64,000 nucleotides of DNA from an uncultured Lachnospiraceae bacterium (GTDB taxonomy: Bacteria > Bacillota > Clostridia > Lachnospirales > Lachnospiraceae), in assembly GCA_900315735.1 (NCBI GenBank), contig ONAD01000014.1, positions 1 to 64,000 on the forward strand, written 5' to 3'. Below, piece after piece: positions 41,909-51,531 of this stretch. Under the pieces are notes generated by a model. It was given only the letters and a program-made list of their open reading frames with translations, was not told the DNA's origin and made no database searches. The position numbers and the translations under genes are program-made. Within the stretch, counting starts at the first letter, position 1, and the number at the start of each line of letters is the position of its first letter.

Positions 41909-42107
41909 CAAGCACAACGAGTTTGCAGAATCTTTGAGGAATATTATGAGAACTGAGGAGAAGAAGCAATTGGAGACACAGAGAAAGAGTGATGAGGAAT
42001 ACGATGAGGAATACGATGAGGAATACGATGAGGAAACACAAAGCCTGCAGGAACTTTTTGCAAAGCTTGAGGAGCTTTTCGCACCGATAGATGATAACGA
42101 TGATTAA
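41892..42107 (+). CDS. Small acidic repeat protein
   Basis: 71 residues with a triple D-E-E-Y repeat (tandem 12-base units at about 41990-42032) and an acidic C-terminus (APIDDNDD). Start may be ATG 41892 or GTG 41901; AAGGAGTGG precedes. It overlaps the tail of the previous remnant. Unknown function. Confidence 0.45.
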   Translation: MRSVNNKHNEFAESLRNIMRTEEKKQLETQRKSDEEYDEEYDEEYDEETQSLQELFAKLEELFAPIDDNDD

Positions 42108-42215
42108 TTGTAACTTTTCTTTCTGATTCTGAGAGGAGGACCTGACAGCACGGATGTAGAATGATAATGCAATCAGAAAAGATTAAAGAAAAATGATAAA
42201 CGGGAGGATTGAGGT

Positions 42216-42632
42216 ATGGCTGAAAGAAGTGTGTTTATTAGTAAATCAATTTATCCGTACTTTGAGGAAATACGTGTTTCTATCGATTGGTTTGGTGGCT
42301 TTGCCCTTAGCCAAAAAAGAAAATGCCAGATTGGTCTCCATCAAAATTTTCTCGTTAATTATCCAGAACGCAAAGTGTTGGAAATATCTTCGTCTTCGCT
42401 AGTTTCTTTAGGTGCAAAATTGAGTGCTATGAATCTGAGTAAAAAAACGACATCGGGAATTACCACTGTGGAAAGTGCATTTCAGTCATCACGTGTATAT
42501 AGAGATGGATACGACGTGATTGGTCCGTTTCCTCAATACCTTTTTATGGAAGGGCGGAAATGCAAGAAGATGGTAGAGCAATCGGTGTGGAATCCTATGA
42601 AAACGTTCAGCTTTTACAGAAAAACGGTGTAG
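42216..42632 (+). pseudogene. DUF6977-like (DarT1-associated type) N-terminal fragment
   Basis: The first ~95 codons resemble a family found beside DarT-type ADP-ribosyltransferase toxins: an opening FALSQKRKCQIGLHQNFLVN, then YPERKVLEISSSSLVSLGAK, LSAMNLSKKT and VESAFQSSRVY. After VYRDG the expected continuation is absent and the frame runs into unrelated residues to 42632. No partner toxin is visible. Family assignment is from memory of the motif and is moderate. Confidence 0.5.
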
Positions 42633-43026
42633 TGTTATTTTCTCCAGTAGTTCCATGTATATATCATAAAGCAGAAGTGGAGCAATATTACAAGGAAAAC
42701 TGTTTTGGATTGAACAACAGGAAAGATGAAGATAATTTATATTGATCTCAGGTGTCAATCGTCATAAAGATGATTGCTTTTCCGATAGAGAAAGGGGGGC
42801 GAAGAAATCAAATCTTTATAATGATTTAGTAACTTGGAAATGGATTCAACGAATGGAGATATCGATGAGGCAATTTCGTACTTGGATATGTATCTGGAAG
42901 GAGGTAATGACGAATATTGGTTTATGCAAAAACTGGGCGATAAATTCTTTGCAAGAAGTTTTGAAACAGTAACAGCGCTGAAAGAAAGTTGGTTACCTGT
43001 TCCAGGCGGTCTTTAACAAGGCTTTA
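42633..43026 (+). other. Degenerate coding region
   Basis: Two short open stretches lie here: 42560-42745 (ends CFGLNNRKDEDNLY) and 42834-43016 (MEMDSTNGDIDEAISYLDMY ... LPVPGGL). Both have gene-like composition but lack good start signals, and neither matches a family I know. I interpret the interval as remnants of one or more decayed genes between the island and the core chromosome. Confidence 0.4.
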
Positions 43027-43064
43027 ACAAACGAAATAATCACAAACGAAACAAACGAAATAAT
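43027..43064. repeat. Triple ACAAACGAA direct repeat
   Basis: ACAAACGAA occurs at 43027, 43042 and 43051; the first and third extend to ACAAACGAAATAAT. It lies 70 bases upstream of the GGDEF gene and may be a regulator-binding array for it. A TAAAAT -10-like box follows at 43100. Confidence 0.4.
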
Positions 43065-43131
43065 TTGATTTTGTTCTGGTGAAACAAATAAAAAAATGGT
43101 AAAATAAAAGAAATATGCTGGAGGGAACATA

Positions 43132-45030
43132 ATGGAAGAACTGGGTAATATTGCAGTCTTTTTAGCTGGATGGAATAGTGAATATCAGACCAGATTAATC
43201 AATGGTATTATTCGTAAGGCAAAGGAAGCAAACTATGCAATCTCTATTTTTACCTGTCAGGCAGGGAGTGAGATTTCGGACAAGCATGTGCTTGGAGAAA
43301 ATAAAATATATTCGCTGGCAAATCTTTCGCGTTTTGATGGCGTAATTTTGGCGACCAATACAATTTGGGAGAAACCAACAAAAGAGGAAATTATTCGAAG
43401 AATACATCACGCCGGCATTCCTGCAGTAAGCTTTGAAGAAAAGGTAGAAGGCTTAAGCCTGATTGGAATAGATAATTATAAGGCAATGCGGGAGATGATA
43501 GAGCATGTTGACAGTCATGGCTATCATCCGATTCATTTTGTAGCTGCAAATGCAACAAATGAAGAGAGTAATATCCGCCAGAAAGCATTTGAAGATTTTG
43601 TGGAAGAAAAGAACTATTCAACAGAAGATTATGCGGTATGGCATGGGGATTTTTCCTTTGACAGTGGTGTACAGGTAGTGGATGCCATGGAAAAGGCTGG
43701 AAAGATACCACGGGCACTTTGCTGTGCCAATGATGAGATGGCATTAGGTGCCTGCAACCGTTTGAAACAGTTGGGATATCAGGTGCCACAGGACATAGCA
43801 GTAACAGGATTTGATGGCTCTTATGATACCCAGCGCTATATTCCGGGAATTACTACGGTAGACAGACCAAAGGAGACACTGGGATATACCGCTATGCAGT
43901 TACTTTTGCAGGAAATTGAGACAGGGAAGAAACAGGAGCTGATTTTAGCTTCCCGTGTTGCAGTGCATGAAAGCTGTGGCTGTGTTTTAGAGGATAAAAA
44001 GCGTGTGGTATCTGCGATAGAGACGTTATACCTTGAAAAAAAAGAAAATGAAAAATATACTTATCAGATACGCAATATGGAAGATGAGATGATGGAGTGC
44101 GAATCATTGGAAGAATTAATCTTCTGTATCCGTCAGAATATTGGAAAGTTTACGACAGAGGATGCATATCTGTGCCTGAATAAGAGTGTTTATTATGAGA
44201 TGACCGGCCGTGGTAACAGCATTTTACGCAACCGCACAATTACCTGTGATTATGAAAACAAGATATACATAACCAAATTAAATAATGAGGACGGCATGCC
44301 GGAATTTTATTCTTTTACCAGTGAGCAGATGTTCCCGGCAATGTGGAATGGCAGAGGCTCAGGGGAATATCTCTATATGCCGGTTCATTTCAGGAATAAT
44401 TGCCTGGGATATATGATACTGACCGGTACATTGGATACAAAACATATTCCGAATTATTATGTCTGGATTCGTAATATCAGTAATGCATTGGAAAAGTTAA
44501 AGAATGTATCAGAACTTCGGAATGCTGCCCGTAACATTGATAATATGGCAGTCCGCGACAGCCTGACCGGAGTCTATAACCGGATGGGAATCAGCCGCTT
44601 TGTGGTAGACATGGTAAAACAGGCAAATGCCAACAAACGGAGACTACTATTTATTTTTGCGGATATGGACGGCTTAAAGAAAATCAATGACGAGTTTGGT
44701 CACGAAGCCGGTGACCAGGCAATCTGTCTTGCGGCAGAGTCCCTGCAGGAAGCCTTCCGGGAAAATGAACTGATTATCCGCTATGGAGGAGATGAATTTT
44801 TAGTTGTTTCCGATGTTTTAAGCTGGGAGCAGGCAGAAGAAAAGAAGGCTCAGATAACAGCCTTGTTAAAGCAGTGGCAGAGGGATGAAAAGCTGCCATA
44901 TCGTCTGTCAATGAGTATCGGTTATTACCAGAAGGAGCCGGATACCGAAGCGTCCATGGAACAGTATATTAACTGGGCAGATGAACGCATGTATGAGATT
45001 AAGTGTAAGAACCGCGAGCAGCGGAAATAA
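43132..45030 (+). CDS. LacI-type ligand sensor fused to GGDEF diguanylate cyclase
   Basis: 632 residues. Residues ~5-285 are a periplasmic-binding-protein-like sensor of the LacI/GalR class (NIAVFLAGWNSEYQ, FDGVILATNTIWE, CCANDEMALGACNRLKQLG, DIAVTGFDGSYDTQ) without DNA-binding head and without signal peptide, so it senses a cytoplasmic ligand. A middle region (about 300-465) looks GAF-like. The C-terminal GGDEF domain (RDSLTGVYNRMG, FADMDGLKKINDEFGHEAGD, IIRYGGDEFLVV) has the intact active site for cyclic di-GMP synthesis. No inhibitory RxxD is evident. Ribosome site GGAGGG. Confidence 0.92.
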   Translation: MEELGNIAVFLAGWNSEYQTRLINGIIRKAKEANYAISIFTCQAGSEISDKHVLGENKIYSLANLSRFDGVILATNTIWEKPTKEEIIRRIHHAGIPAVSFEEKVEGLSLIGIDNYKAMREMIEHVDSHGYHPIHFVAANATNEESNIRQKAFEDFVEEKNYSTEDYAVWHGDFSFDSGVQVVDAMEKAGKIPRALCCANDEMALGACNRLKQLGYQVPQDIAVTGFDGSYDTQRYIPGITTVDRPKETLGYTAMQLLLQEIETGKKQELILASRVAVHESCGCVLEDKKRVVSAIETLYLEKKENEKYTYQIRNMEDEMMECESLEELIFCIRQNIGKFTTEDAYLCLNKSVYYEMTGRGNSILRNRTITCDYENKIYITKLNNEDGMPEFYSFTSEQMFPAMWNGRGSGEYLYMPVHFRNNCLGYMILTGTLDTKHIPNYYVWIRNISNALEKLKNVSELRNAARNIDNMAVRDSLTGVYNRMGISRFVVDMVKQANANKRRLLFIFADMDGLKKINDEFGHEAGDQAICLAAESLQEAFRENELIIRYGGDEFLVVSDVLSWEQAEEKKAQITALLKQWQRDEKLPYRLSMSIGYYQKEPDTEASMEQYINWADERMYEIKCKNREQRK

Positions 45031-45050
45031 GTAATAAGAATAAAAACATG

Positions 45051-45097
45051 AAAAGGCATTGGAGCAGAAAAAAATTCCTGTTCGAATGCCTTTTTTT
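45051..45097. terminator. Bidirectional terminator between convergent genes
   Basis: AAAAGGCATT (45051-45060) pairs with GAATGCCTTTT (45084-45094), with AGCAG/CTG inside and T/A tracts on both sides; it serves the GGDEF gene and, from the other side, the coat-protein gene. Confidence 0.75.
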
Positions 45098-45114
45098 GCA
45101 GCAGGCTCTTACGG

Positions 45115-45567
45115 TTAAGCCATCTGGTTTGCAGTTTTATAACTGTAAATCATTTCTGCGTGCTGCTGCTCCTCGGTCTGGATGTGGTTTAAAATCTGAC
45201 GTACCTTTGGAGAAGCAAAGCTGAATAAATCATTGTTGTATGCAGAAGATACATACTTTTCACTGGAAATGGAATCACTGCACAGTAATGCATCGTGCTT
45301 TTTGTCGGCATTTTCGCTGGATGCATGGTAGGTAGCTTTTGGCTGATAGTTTTTCGGGGCAGCCGTACCAACATCAGGAGTATCACCGGAAAGCAGGCTG
45401 CAGATTGTGTCGTAGTGTTCCGCTTCCTCTTTCTGAATGTCTTCGAATAACTGCTTTAATTCAGGGTCTTTTGCTTCGCTGCTGTAAAAGGCATATTTGT
45501 CACGGCAAAGCTCTTCCTGCTGCTTTAAATCGTTTAACAGCATGGTCTCTTGTTCAGTTAAAATCAT
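45115..45567 (-). CDS. CotF-like spore coat / ferritin-fold protein
   Basis: 150 residues on the minus strand. Its two helix pairs (ILTEQETMLLNDLKQQEELC, then LKQLFEDIQKEEAEHYDTIC, and at the end VRQILNHIQTEEQQHAEMIY) have the E-x2-H spacing of ferritin-like four-helix bundles, and the N-terminus is that of Coat F family proteins. Such proteins are components of the spore coat. ATG 45567 lies behind GAGGTGATG. Alone between converging neighbours. Confidence 0.82.
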   Translation of the reverse strand: MILTEQETMLLNDLKQQEELCRDKYAFYSSEAKDPELKQLFEDIQKEEAEHYDTICSLLSGDTPDVGTAAPKNYQPKATYHASSENADKKHDALLCSDSISSEKYVSSAYNNDLFSFASPKVRQILNHIQTEEQQHAEMIYSYKTANQMA

Positions 45568-45644
45568 TTTGTCATCACCTCGTCAGTAATATAACCTGAA
45601 AGGAGTATTTTTATACAAATATTAAGGAAAAAGAGACAGAATTA

Positions 45645-45673
45645 TTGATTACACTTGATAACTGTGCTATGCT
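45645..45673 (+). promoter_or_regulatory. Candidate promoter of the AGCS gene
   Basis: TTGATT (45645-45650), 17-base spacer, TATGCT (45668-45673). Confidence 0.5.
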
Positions 45674-45727
45674 AAAGCGTATTTAACCAATTAAATTGGA
45701 ATCAAAAGAGAATAGGAGCGAACGAAA

Positions 45728-47149
45728 ATGTTAGACCAGATCGACAGCATTCTTGGCAAAATTGATGATTTTGTCTGGGGTGTACCACTTATTGTACTGA
45801 TTCTTTTGGTGGGAATTTTTCTTACCTTCCGCCTGAAGGGACTTCAGATTACAAAGCTGCCTTTAGCAGTAAAATATTTGTTTGAAAATGAAAAGAGCGG
45901 TGAATCCGGAGAGGTATCCAGCTTTGCAGCACTTTGTACTGCATTGTCAGCAACCATTGGAACCGGAAATATCGTCGGAGTAGCAACTGCGCTGGTAGAA
46001 GGTGGACCGGGTGCGTTGTTCTGGATGTGGATGGCAGCACTGGTAGGAACTGCTACAAAATACAGCGAGTGTCTTCTGGCAATCAAATATCGTGTAGTTG
46101 CAGACGATGGTCATATCATCGGCGGACCATTTTATTATATTGAAAAAGGAATGGGACCAAAGTGGAAATGGCTTGGAAAATTATTTGCTTTCTTTGGTGT
46201 AGGCGTAGGTTTATTCGGAATCGGAACTTTCACACAGATTAATGGTATTACCAGTGCGGTAAAGGGCTTCTTTGACCCGGATACCACCTGGACCGTTGAC
46301 CTCTTTGGAAGAACTTATTCCTGGACGGTAATTATTGCGGGTATTATTCTTACAATCTGCGTGGCACTTGTTATTATCGGTGGAATTAAGAGAATTTCTA
46401 CTGTATCACAGATTGTAGTTCCATTTATGGCACTGACTTATGTGGTTGTTGTATTAATTATTATTGTGACACATATTACAGAGGTTCCGGCAGCATTTGC
46501 AACCATTATTAAGAGTGCCTTCGGATTTAAGGCAGTAGCCGGTGGTGCAATGGGAAGTATTATTGTAGCAATGCAGAAAGGTATTGCCCGTGGTATTTTC
46601 TCAAATGAAGCAGGACTTGGTAGTGCACCAATCGCGGCTGCAGCAGCCCAGACCGATTATCCGGTAAAACAGGGACTGGTTTCCATGCTTGGAACTGTAA
46701 TTGATACACTGATTATCTGTACCATGACAGGTCTTGCAATCGTACTTACAGGTGCATGGGACATGGGCTTGGAAGGTGTTGCCGTTACAACCAAGGCATT
46801 CCAGCTCGGACTTCCATTCCCGGATCAGGTCGCATCCTTTATCCTGATGGTCTGCTTGGTATTCTTCGCATTTACCACAATCTTAGGATGGGATTATTAC
46901 AGTGAGCGTTGTCTTGAGTATCTGACCGGACATAAGAAAGCCGTTGTAAAAGCATACCGTTGGTTATATATCTTAGCTGTATTTATCGGACCATTTATGA
47001 CAGTATCTGCTGTATGGACCATTGCAGATATTTTCAACGGACTGATGGCTCTGCCGAACCTGATTGCAGTTACTGCACTGAGCGGCGTGGTTGTAGCTGA
47101 GACAAAGGTTTATATGGATGGATTAAAAAAAGATAAGATTCAGCCATAA
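45728..47149 (+). CDS. Alanine/glycine:cation symporter (AGCS)
   Basis: 473 residues with about ten membrane helices and the AGCS signatures: TALSATIGTGNIVGVATALV near residue 75, FWMWMAALVGTATKYSECLL, and SNEAGLGSAPIAAAAAQTDY. It imports alanine or glycine with sodium or protons. The substrate within the family is not visible. ATG 45728 follows AGGAGCG. Nothing suggests an operon with neighbours. Confidence 0.93.
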   Translation: MLDQIDSILGKIDDFVWGVPLIVLILLVGIFLTFRLKGLQITKLPLAVKYLFENEKSGESGEVSSFAALCTALSATIGTGNIVGVATALVEGGPGALFWMWMAALVGTATKYSECLLAIKYRVVADDGHIIGGPFYYIEKGMGPKWKWLGKLFAFFGVGVGLFGIGTFTQINGITSAVKGFFDPDTTWTVDLFGRTYSWTVIIAGIILTICVALVIIGGIKRISTVSQIVVPFMALTYVVVVLIIIVTHITEVPAAFATIIKSAFGFKAVAGGAMGSIIVAMQKGIARGIFSNEAGLGSAPIAAAAAQTDYPVKQGLVSMLGTVIDTLIICTMTGLAIVLTGAWDMGLEGVAVTTKAFQLGLPFPDQVASFILMVCLVFFAFTTILGWDYYSERCLEYLTGHKKAVVKAYRWLYILAVFIGPFMTVSAVWTIADIFNGLMALPNLIAVTALSGVVVAETKVYMDGLKKDKIQP

Positions 47150-47201
47150 AAAGATAAAAAAATGGGGATATTAGATTATCGTTAATTAGGAGCAAATTGC
47201 A

Positions 47202-48929
47202 GTGAGAAAGTTATTGCGTTTTTTAAAGGATTATAAGAAAGAAAGTATTTTAAGTCCGTTATTTAAATTATTAGAGGCATCCTTTGAATTGTTTGTGCCT
47301 TTGGTTATGGCGGCAATCATTGATACCGGTATTGGCAATAAAGATGGCGGATTCATCTTGAAAATGTGTGGAATCTTGATTTCGCTGGCATTAGTGGGAC
47401 TGACCTGTTCCATAACCGCACAGTATTTTGCAGCAAAAGCAGCAGTTGGTTTTGCAACCAAGGTACGTCATGCATTATTTGACCATATTCAGAAATTATC
47501 CTATACGGAGATGGATACCGCAGGAACGGATACCATGATTACCCGAATGACCAGTGACATCAATCAGGCACAGTCCGGTGTCAATATGGTGCTTCGTCTG
47601 TTCTTACGTTCTCCGTTTATTGTATTTGGCGCCATGATTATGGCATTTACCATTGATGTAAAAGCAGCGCTTATCTTTGTGGTAACGATTCCTGTTTTAT
47701 CCGTTGTGGTATTTGGAATTATGATAATCACAATTCCGTTGTTCCGCCGGGTGCAGGCATCTTTGGACAAGGTTCTTGGAGTAACCAGAGAGAATCTCAC
47801 CGGAAGCCGTGTCATCCGTGCCTTTAATAAAGAGCAGGAAGAAATTGCAGATTTTGATGAGAGCAACGAGAGACTGACGGATGTACAGCTTTTCGTAGGA
47901 AGAATTTCTGCACTGATGAATCCACTGACTTATATCATCATCAATGTGGCACTGGTTATTCTTATCTGGACCGGTGCAATTCAGGTAAATATCGGAAATA
48001 TTTCTCAGGGTGAAGTAGTAGCACTGGTAAACTATATGTCCCAGATTCTGGTAGAATTAGTAAAGCTTGCCAACCTGATTATCACAGTAACCAAGGCAAT
48101 TGCCTGTGGAAACCGTGTACAGAGCATTTTCGAAATGGAGACTTCCATGGTAGACGGAAATGGAAGCGAAAAGGAAGATACCGGATATACCGTAGAGTTC
48201 CGCAATGTTTCCATGCGTTATAAGGGCGCCGGGGCAGATACCTTAACTGACATTGATTTTAAAGCGAAGCCGGGAGATACCATTGGTATTATCGGTGGAA
48301 CCGGTTCCGGAAAGTCCTCTGTGGTCAATCTGATTCCTCGTTTCTATGATGTTACGGAAGGACAGGTTATGGTAGATGGCATGGATGTCCGGGATTATAA
48401 GATTACGGATTTAAGAGATAAAATTGGTATTGTGCCGCAGAAGGCAGTGCTGTTTGCCGGAACCATCCGAAGCAATCTTGCCTGGGGCAAAGAGGATGCG
48501 ACGGAAGAAGAGATGCAGCAGGCACTTGCTGTTGCACAGGCAGCAGAAGTTGTAGATAAGAAAGAGGGTAAGCTGGATGCAGAAGTCGAACAGGGTGGAA
48601 AGAATTTCTCCGGTGGACAGAAGCAGCGTCTTACCATTGCAAGAGCACTGGTAAAACAGCCGGAAATCCTTATCATGGACGACAGCTCATCTGCACTGGA
48701 TTATGCTACGGATGCAAAGCTGCGTCAGGCAATTCATAATATGCCAAACCGTCCGACCGTATTTATCGTATCACAGCGTGCCGCATCCATTATGTATGCG
48801 GATAAGATTGTCGTATTAGATGATGGAGCTGTTGCAGGAATCGGCACTCATGAAGAACTGTTAAAGGACTGCAGCGTATATCAGGAAATCTATTATTCGC
48901 AGTTTAAGAAGACGGAAGGAGGACACTGA
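47202..48929 (+). CDS. ABC exporter half-transporter with degenerate catalytic site
   Basis: 575 residues: six-helix transmembrane domain then NBD with Walker A GGTGSGKSS, signature FSGGQKQR and Walker B ILIMDDSSSALD. The catalytic glutamate after Walker B is Asp, marking this as the non-canonical subunit of a heterodimeric exporter of the TM287/288, BmrCD or YheIH type. GTG start with AGGAG nine bases upstream. The partner begins one base after the stop. Likely exports drugs or lipids; substrate unknown. Confidence 0.93.
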   Translation: MRKLLRFLKDYKKESILSPLFKLLEASFELFVPLVMAAIIDTGIGNKDGGFILKMCGILISLALVGLTCSITAQYFAAKAAVGFATKVRHALFDHIQKLSYTEMDTAGTDTMITRMTSDINQAQSGVNMVLRLFLRSPFIVFGAMIMAFTIDVKAALIFVVTIPVLSVVVFGIMIITIPLFRRVQASLDKVLGVTRENLTGSRVIRAFNKEQEEIADFDESNERLTDVQLFVGRISALMNPLTYIIINVALVILIWTGAIQVNIGNISQGEVVALVNYMSQILVELVKLANLIITVTKAIACGNRVQSIFEMETSMVDGNGSEKEDTGYTVEFRNVSMRYKGAGADTLTDIDFKAKPGDTIGIIGGTGSGKSSVVNLIPRFYDVTEGQVMVDGMDVRDYKITDLRDKIGIVPQKAVLFAGTIRSNLAWGKEDATEEEMQQALAVAQAAEVVDKKEGKLDAEVEQGGKNFSGGQKQRLTIARALVKQPEILIMDDSSSALDYATDAKLRQAIHNMPNRPTVFIVSQRAASIMYADKIVVLDDGAVAGIGTHEELLKDCSVYQEIYYSQFKKTEGGH

Positions 48930-48930
48930 T

Positions 48931-50682
48931 ATGAAGAAGGAATCAAGACAGAAGGAAACTCTGGGAAGAATTCTTAAGTATATGAAAAAGTACTGGCTTT
49001 TCTTAGGTTTGTCAATCGCATTGGCAGCAATCAGTGTAATTTTAACCTTATACATTCCGATTCTTACCGGAGATGCCATTGATTATATCGTAGATAAAGG
49101 AAAAGTAGATTTTACTTATATTACACCGATTCTTAAGAAAATGGTGGTAGTTATTCTGATTACGGCAGTTGCCCAGTGGATTATGAACATCTGCAACAAC
49201 AAGATGACTTATAACATTGTCCGGGATATCCGTAAGGATGCTATTCGTAAAATAGAGATTCTTCCACTGAAATATTTAGATGCACATTCCTATGGTGAAG
49301 TAGTCAGCCGTGTGATTGCAGATGTAGACCAGTTTGCAGACGGTCTTCTGATGGGCTTTACCCAGCTGTTTACGGGTGTGGTAACAATTGTTGGAACTTT
49401 AGGCTTTATGTTAAGTGTAAATGTAAAAATCACCGCAGTGGTAGTATTTTTAACACCGCTGTCCTTTGTGGTAGCAGGCTTTATTGCAAAGAAAACATTC
49501 TCCATGTTTAAGCTGCAGTCTGAGACCAGAGGAGAACAGACCGCTTTAATTGATGAAATGATTGGAAATCAGAAAATTGTTCAGGCATTTTCCCATGAGG
49601 ATGAAGCCCTGGAAAATTTTGATGAAATCAATGAAAGGCTGGAAAAATATTCCCTTCGTGCCTTATTCTTTTCCAGCATTACCAATCCGAGTACCCGTTT
49701 TATCAATGCGTTAGTTTATGCAGGTGTTGGCGTGTTTGGCGCAATTTCAGCCATCCATGGCGGAATCAGTGTCGGACAGCTTTCCTGTTTCTTAAGTTAT
49801 GCAAACCAGTATACGAAGCCATTCAACGAGATTTCCGGTGTCGTAACGGAGTTGCAGAATGCACTGGCCTGTGCGGCAAGAGTATTTGAGCTGATTGATG
49901 AAGAGGCACAGGTACCGGACGCAGAGGATGCAGTAGTATTAGAGGAAGTAAAGGGAGATGTGGATTTAGAGCATGTTTACTTCTCTTATGAGCCGGGACA
50001 GAAACTGATTGAGGACTTTAATCTTCATGTCAATCCGGGTGAGCGTGTGGCAATTGTCGGACCGACCGGATGTGGTAAGACAACATTAATTAATCTTCTG
50101 ATGCGTTTCTATGATGTCAACAGCGGAACTATCCGTGTCAGCGGAGTGCCGGTTAAAGATATGACCAGAAGCAGCCTGCGCAGCAGTTATGGTATGGTAT
50201 TGCAGGAAACCTGGTTAAAAGAGGGAACCATCCGTGAGAATATCTGTATGGGAAAACCGGATGCTACCGATGAAGAGATGATGGAAGCCGCAAAAGCGTC
50301 CCATGCCCATAACTTTATCAAGCGTCTGCCGAATGGCTATGATACGGTTATTGCAGAAGACGGAGGCAATCTGTCCCAGGGACAGAAACAGCTTCTTTGC
50401 ATTGCCAGAGTTATGCTTTGCCTGCCGCCAATGCTGATATTGGATGAAGCAACTTCTTCTATTGATACACGAACCGAGATGAAGATTCAGGAAGCCTTTG
50501 GCAGAATGATGAAAGGAAGAACCAGTTTTATCGTTGCCCATCGTCTGTCTACCATTGAAGAGGCGGATATCATTCTGGTTATGAAAGATGGCCATATTAT
50601 CGAACAGGGCAATCATGAAGAACTGCTTCAGAAGAATGGCTTCTATGCAGCCCTTTATAACAGCCAGTTCGTACAGTCATAG
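48931..50682 (+). CDS. ABC exporter half-transporter, catalytically complete subunit
   Basis: 583 residues. Six-helix domain (YWLFLGLSIALAAISVILTL first helix), then NBD with Walker A GPTGCGKTT, signature LSQGQKQL and Walker B MLILDEATSSID with normal Glu. Together with the subunit at 47202 it forms a heterodimer with one competent and one degenerate ATP site. Translation is tightly coupled (one-base gap), with GGAGGA inside the end of the first gene. Confidence 0.94.
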   Translation: MKKESRQKETLGRILKYMKKYWLFLGLSIALAAISVILTLYIPILTGDAIDYIVDKGKVDFTYITPILKKMVVVILITAVAQWIMNICNNKMTYNIVRDIRKDAIRKIEILPLKYLDAHSYGEVVSRVIADVDQFADGLLMGFTQLFTGVVTIVGTLGFMLSVNVKITAVVVFLTPLSFVVAGFIAKKTFSMFKLQSETRGEQTALIDEMIGNQKIVQAFSHEDEALENFDEINERLEKYSLRALFFSSITNPSTRFINALVYAGVGVFGAISAIHGGISVGQLSCFLSYANQYTKPFNEISGVVTELQNALACAARVFELIDEEAQVPDAEDAVVLEEVKGDVDLEHVYFSYEPGQKLIEDFNLHVNPGERVAIVGPTGCGKTTLINLLMRFYDVNSGTIRVSGVPVKDMTRSSLRSSYGMVLQETWLKEGTIRENICMGKPDATDEEMMEAAKASHAHNFIKRLPNGYDTVIAEDGGNLSQGQKQLLCIARVMLCLPPMLILDEATSSIDTRTEMKIQEAFGRMMKGRTSFIVAHRLSTIEEADIILVMKDGHIIEQGNHEELLQKNGFYAALYNSQFVQS

Positions 50683-50689
50683 AATTGAT

Positions 50690-51511
50690 TTATAGTGTTA
50701 CATGTTGTAACAGCATTTCATACGTTACCCCAAGTTCCGGATTAAAATTCCATGGAACGAGAGCTGCCTGGCAGCCGGGGTAACGTTTTTTGATGTCTAA
50801 AATACATTCCATGGCGCCACTTACGGGAGAATCATTAAGGGAAGAGGTCCGTTCATTTCCAAAGAAAGCGTCTTTCCCGGTGGAAAGTAAAATCGTATCA
50901 TTAACTCGTTTTACAATTTCAGCGGTCTGGGAGGCAATATATTCCGTTACCCGTTCGTCCTGCCAGTGACAGGCTTCTGCAATAGTATCCCAGATCCAGG
51001 CAGCCATATTATTAAGCTGGCTGTGAAGTCCAAAAGCCACAGAATAATCAAAAGCATGACTGCCATAGCGGATGATATGCTTTTTGGCTTTCTCATAAGT
51101 CTGATGCAGAAAAGCCAGCGCTGTACTGACCGGAAGCTCCGTATCGATGGAAGCACCAAATAGCTTTTTCTGCTCAAAGAGTGTATCACAGAATTTCTCG
51201 TAGTCACTGCCGTATAAACCAGTAAGATTACATTCGTCAAGGTGAATCGTAGGATAAGATTCCAGTTGATAACGTTTTAACGCCTGCTTCATGGAAGGAA
51301 GATTATTGTCAATTAAAGTAATCGATGAAAAGTGTCCGGCAAGGAGTGACAAATTCCAGTCGTTACAGCAGCCAGCACCAAAGATAGCAAGAGTGCTGTC
51401 AGCAGCAGTAGATGCAATCAGATAGTTGCTGATGGCATTGCGATACTCCGCCCAGTCTTCGTAGGCATGGGGCAGAAACTGTTTTTGTAAGAGGTCTTCG
51501 TAAAGTGACAT
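50690..51511 (-). CDS. SAM-dependent methyltransferase-like protein
   Basis: 273 residues on the minus strand. The N-terminal Rossmann segment has the nucleotide loop IFGAGCCNDWNLSLLAGHF and acidic strand SSITLIDNNLPSM, as in class I methyltransferases; the rest does not identify the substrate. AAAGGAG lies seven bases before the start. Ends just after and opposite the ABC exporter operon. Function unknown. Confidence 0.7.
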   Translation of the reverse strand: MSLYEDLLQKQFLPHAYEDWAEYRNAISNYLIASTAADSTLAIFGAGCCNDWNLSLLAGHFSSITLIDNNLPSMKQALKRYQLESYPTIHLDECNLTGLYGSDYEKFCDTLFEQKKLFGASIDTELPVSTALAFLHQTYEKAKKHIIRYGSHAFDYSVAFGLHSQLNNMAAWIWDTIAEACHWQDERVTEYIASQTAEIVKRVNDTILLSTGKDAFFGNERTSSLNDSPVSGAMECILDIKKRYPGCQAALVPWNFNPELGVTYEMLLQHVTL

Positions 51512-51531
51512 GGGATACTCCTTTCATGAGT

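Noticed and set aside
41990-42035. Tandem 12-base repeats as a CRISPR or iteron array
   Set aside because: Units are contiguous, in frame, and encode D-E-E-Y; they are a coding repeat.
42742-42972. Frame with W/R-rich translation as a gene
   Set aside because: No ribosome site, odd composition, and it conflicts with a better frame at 42834; treated as part of degenerate DNA.
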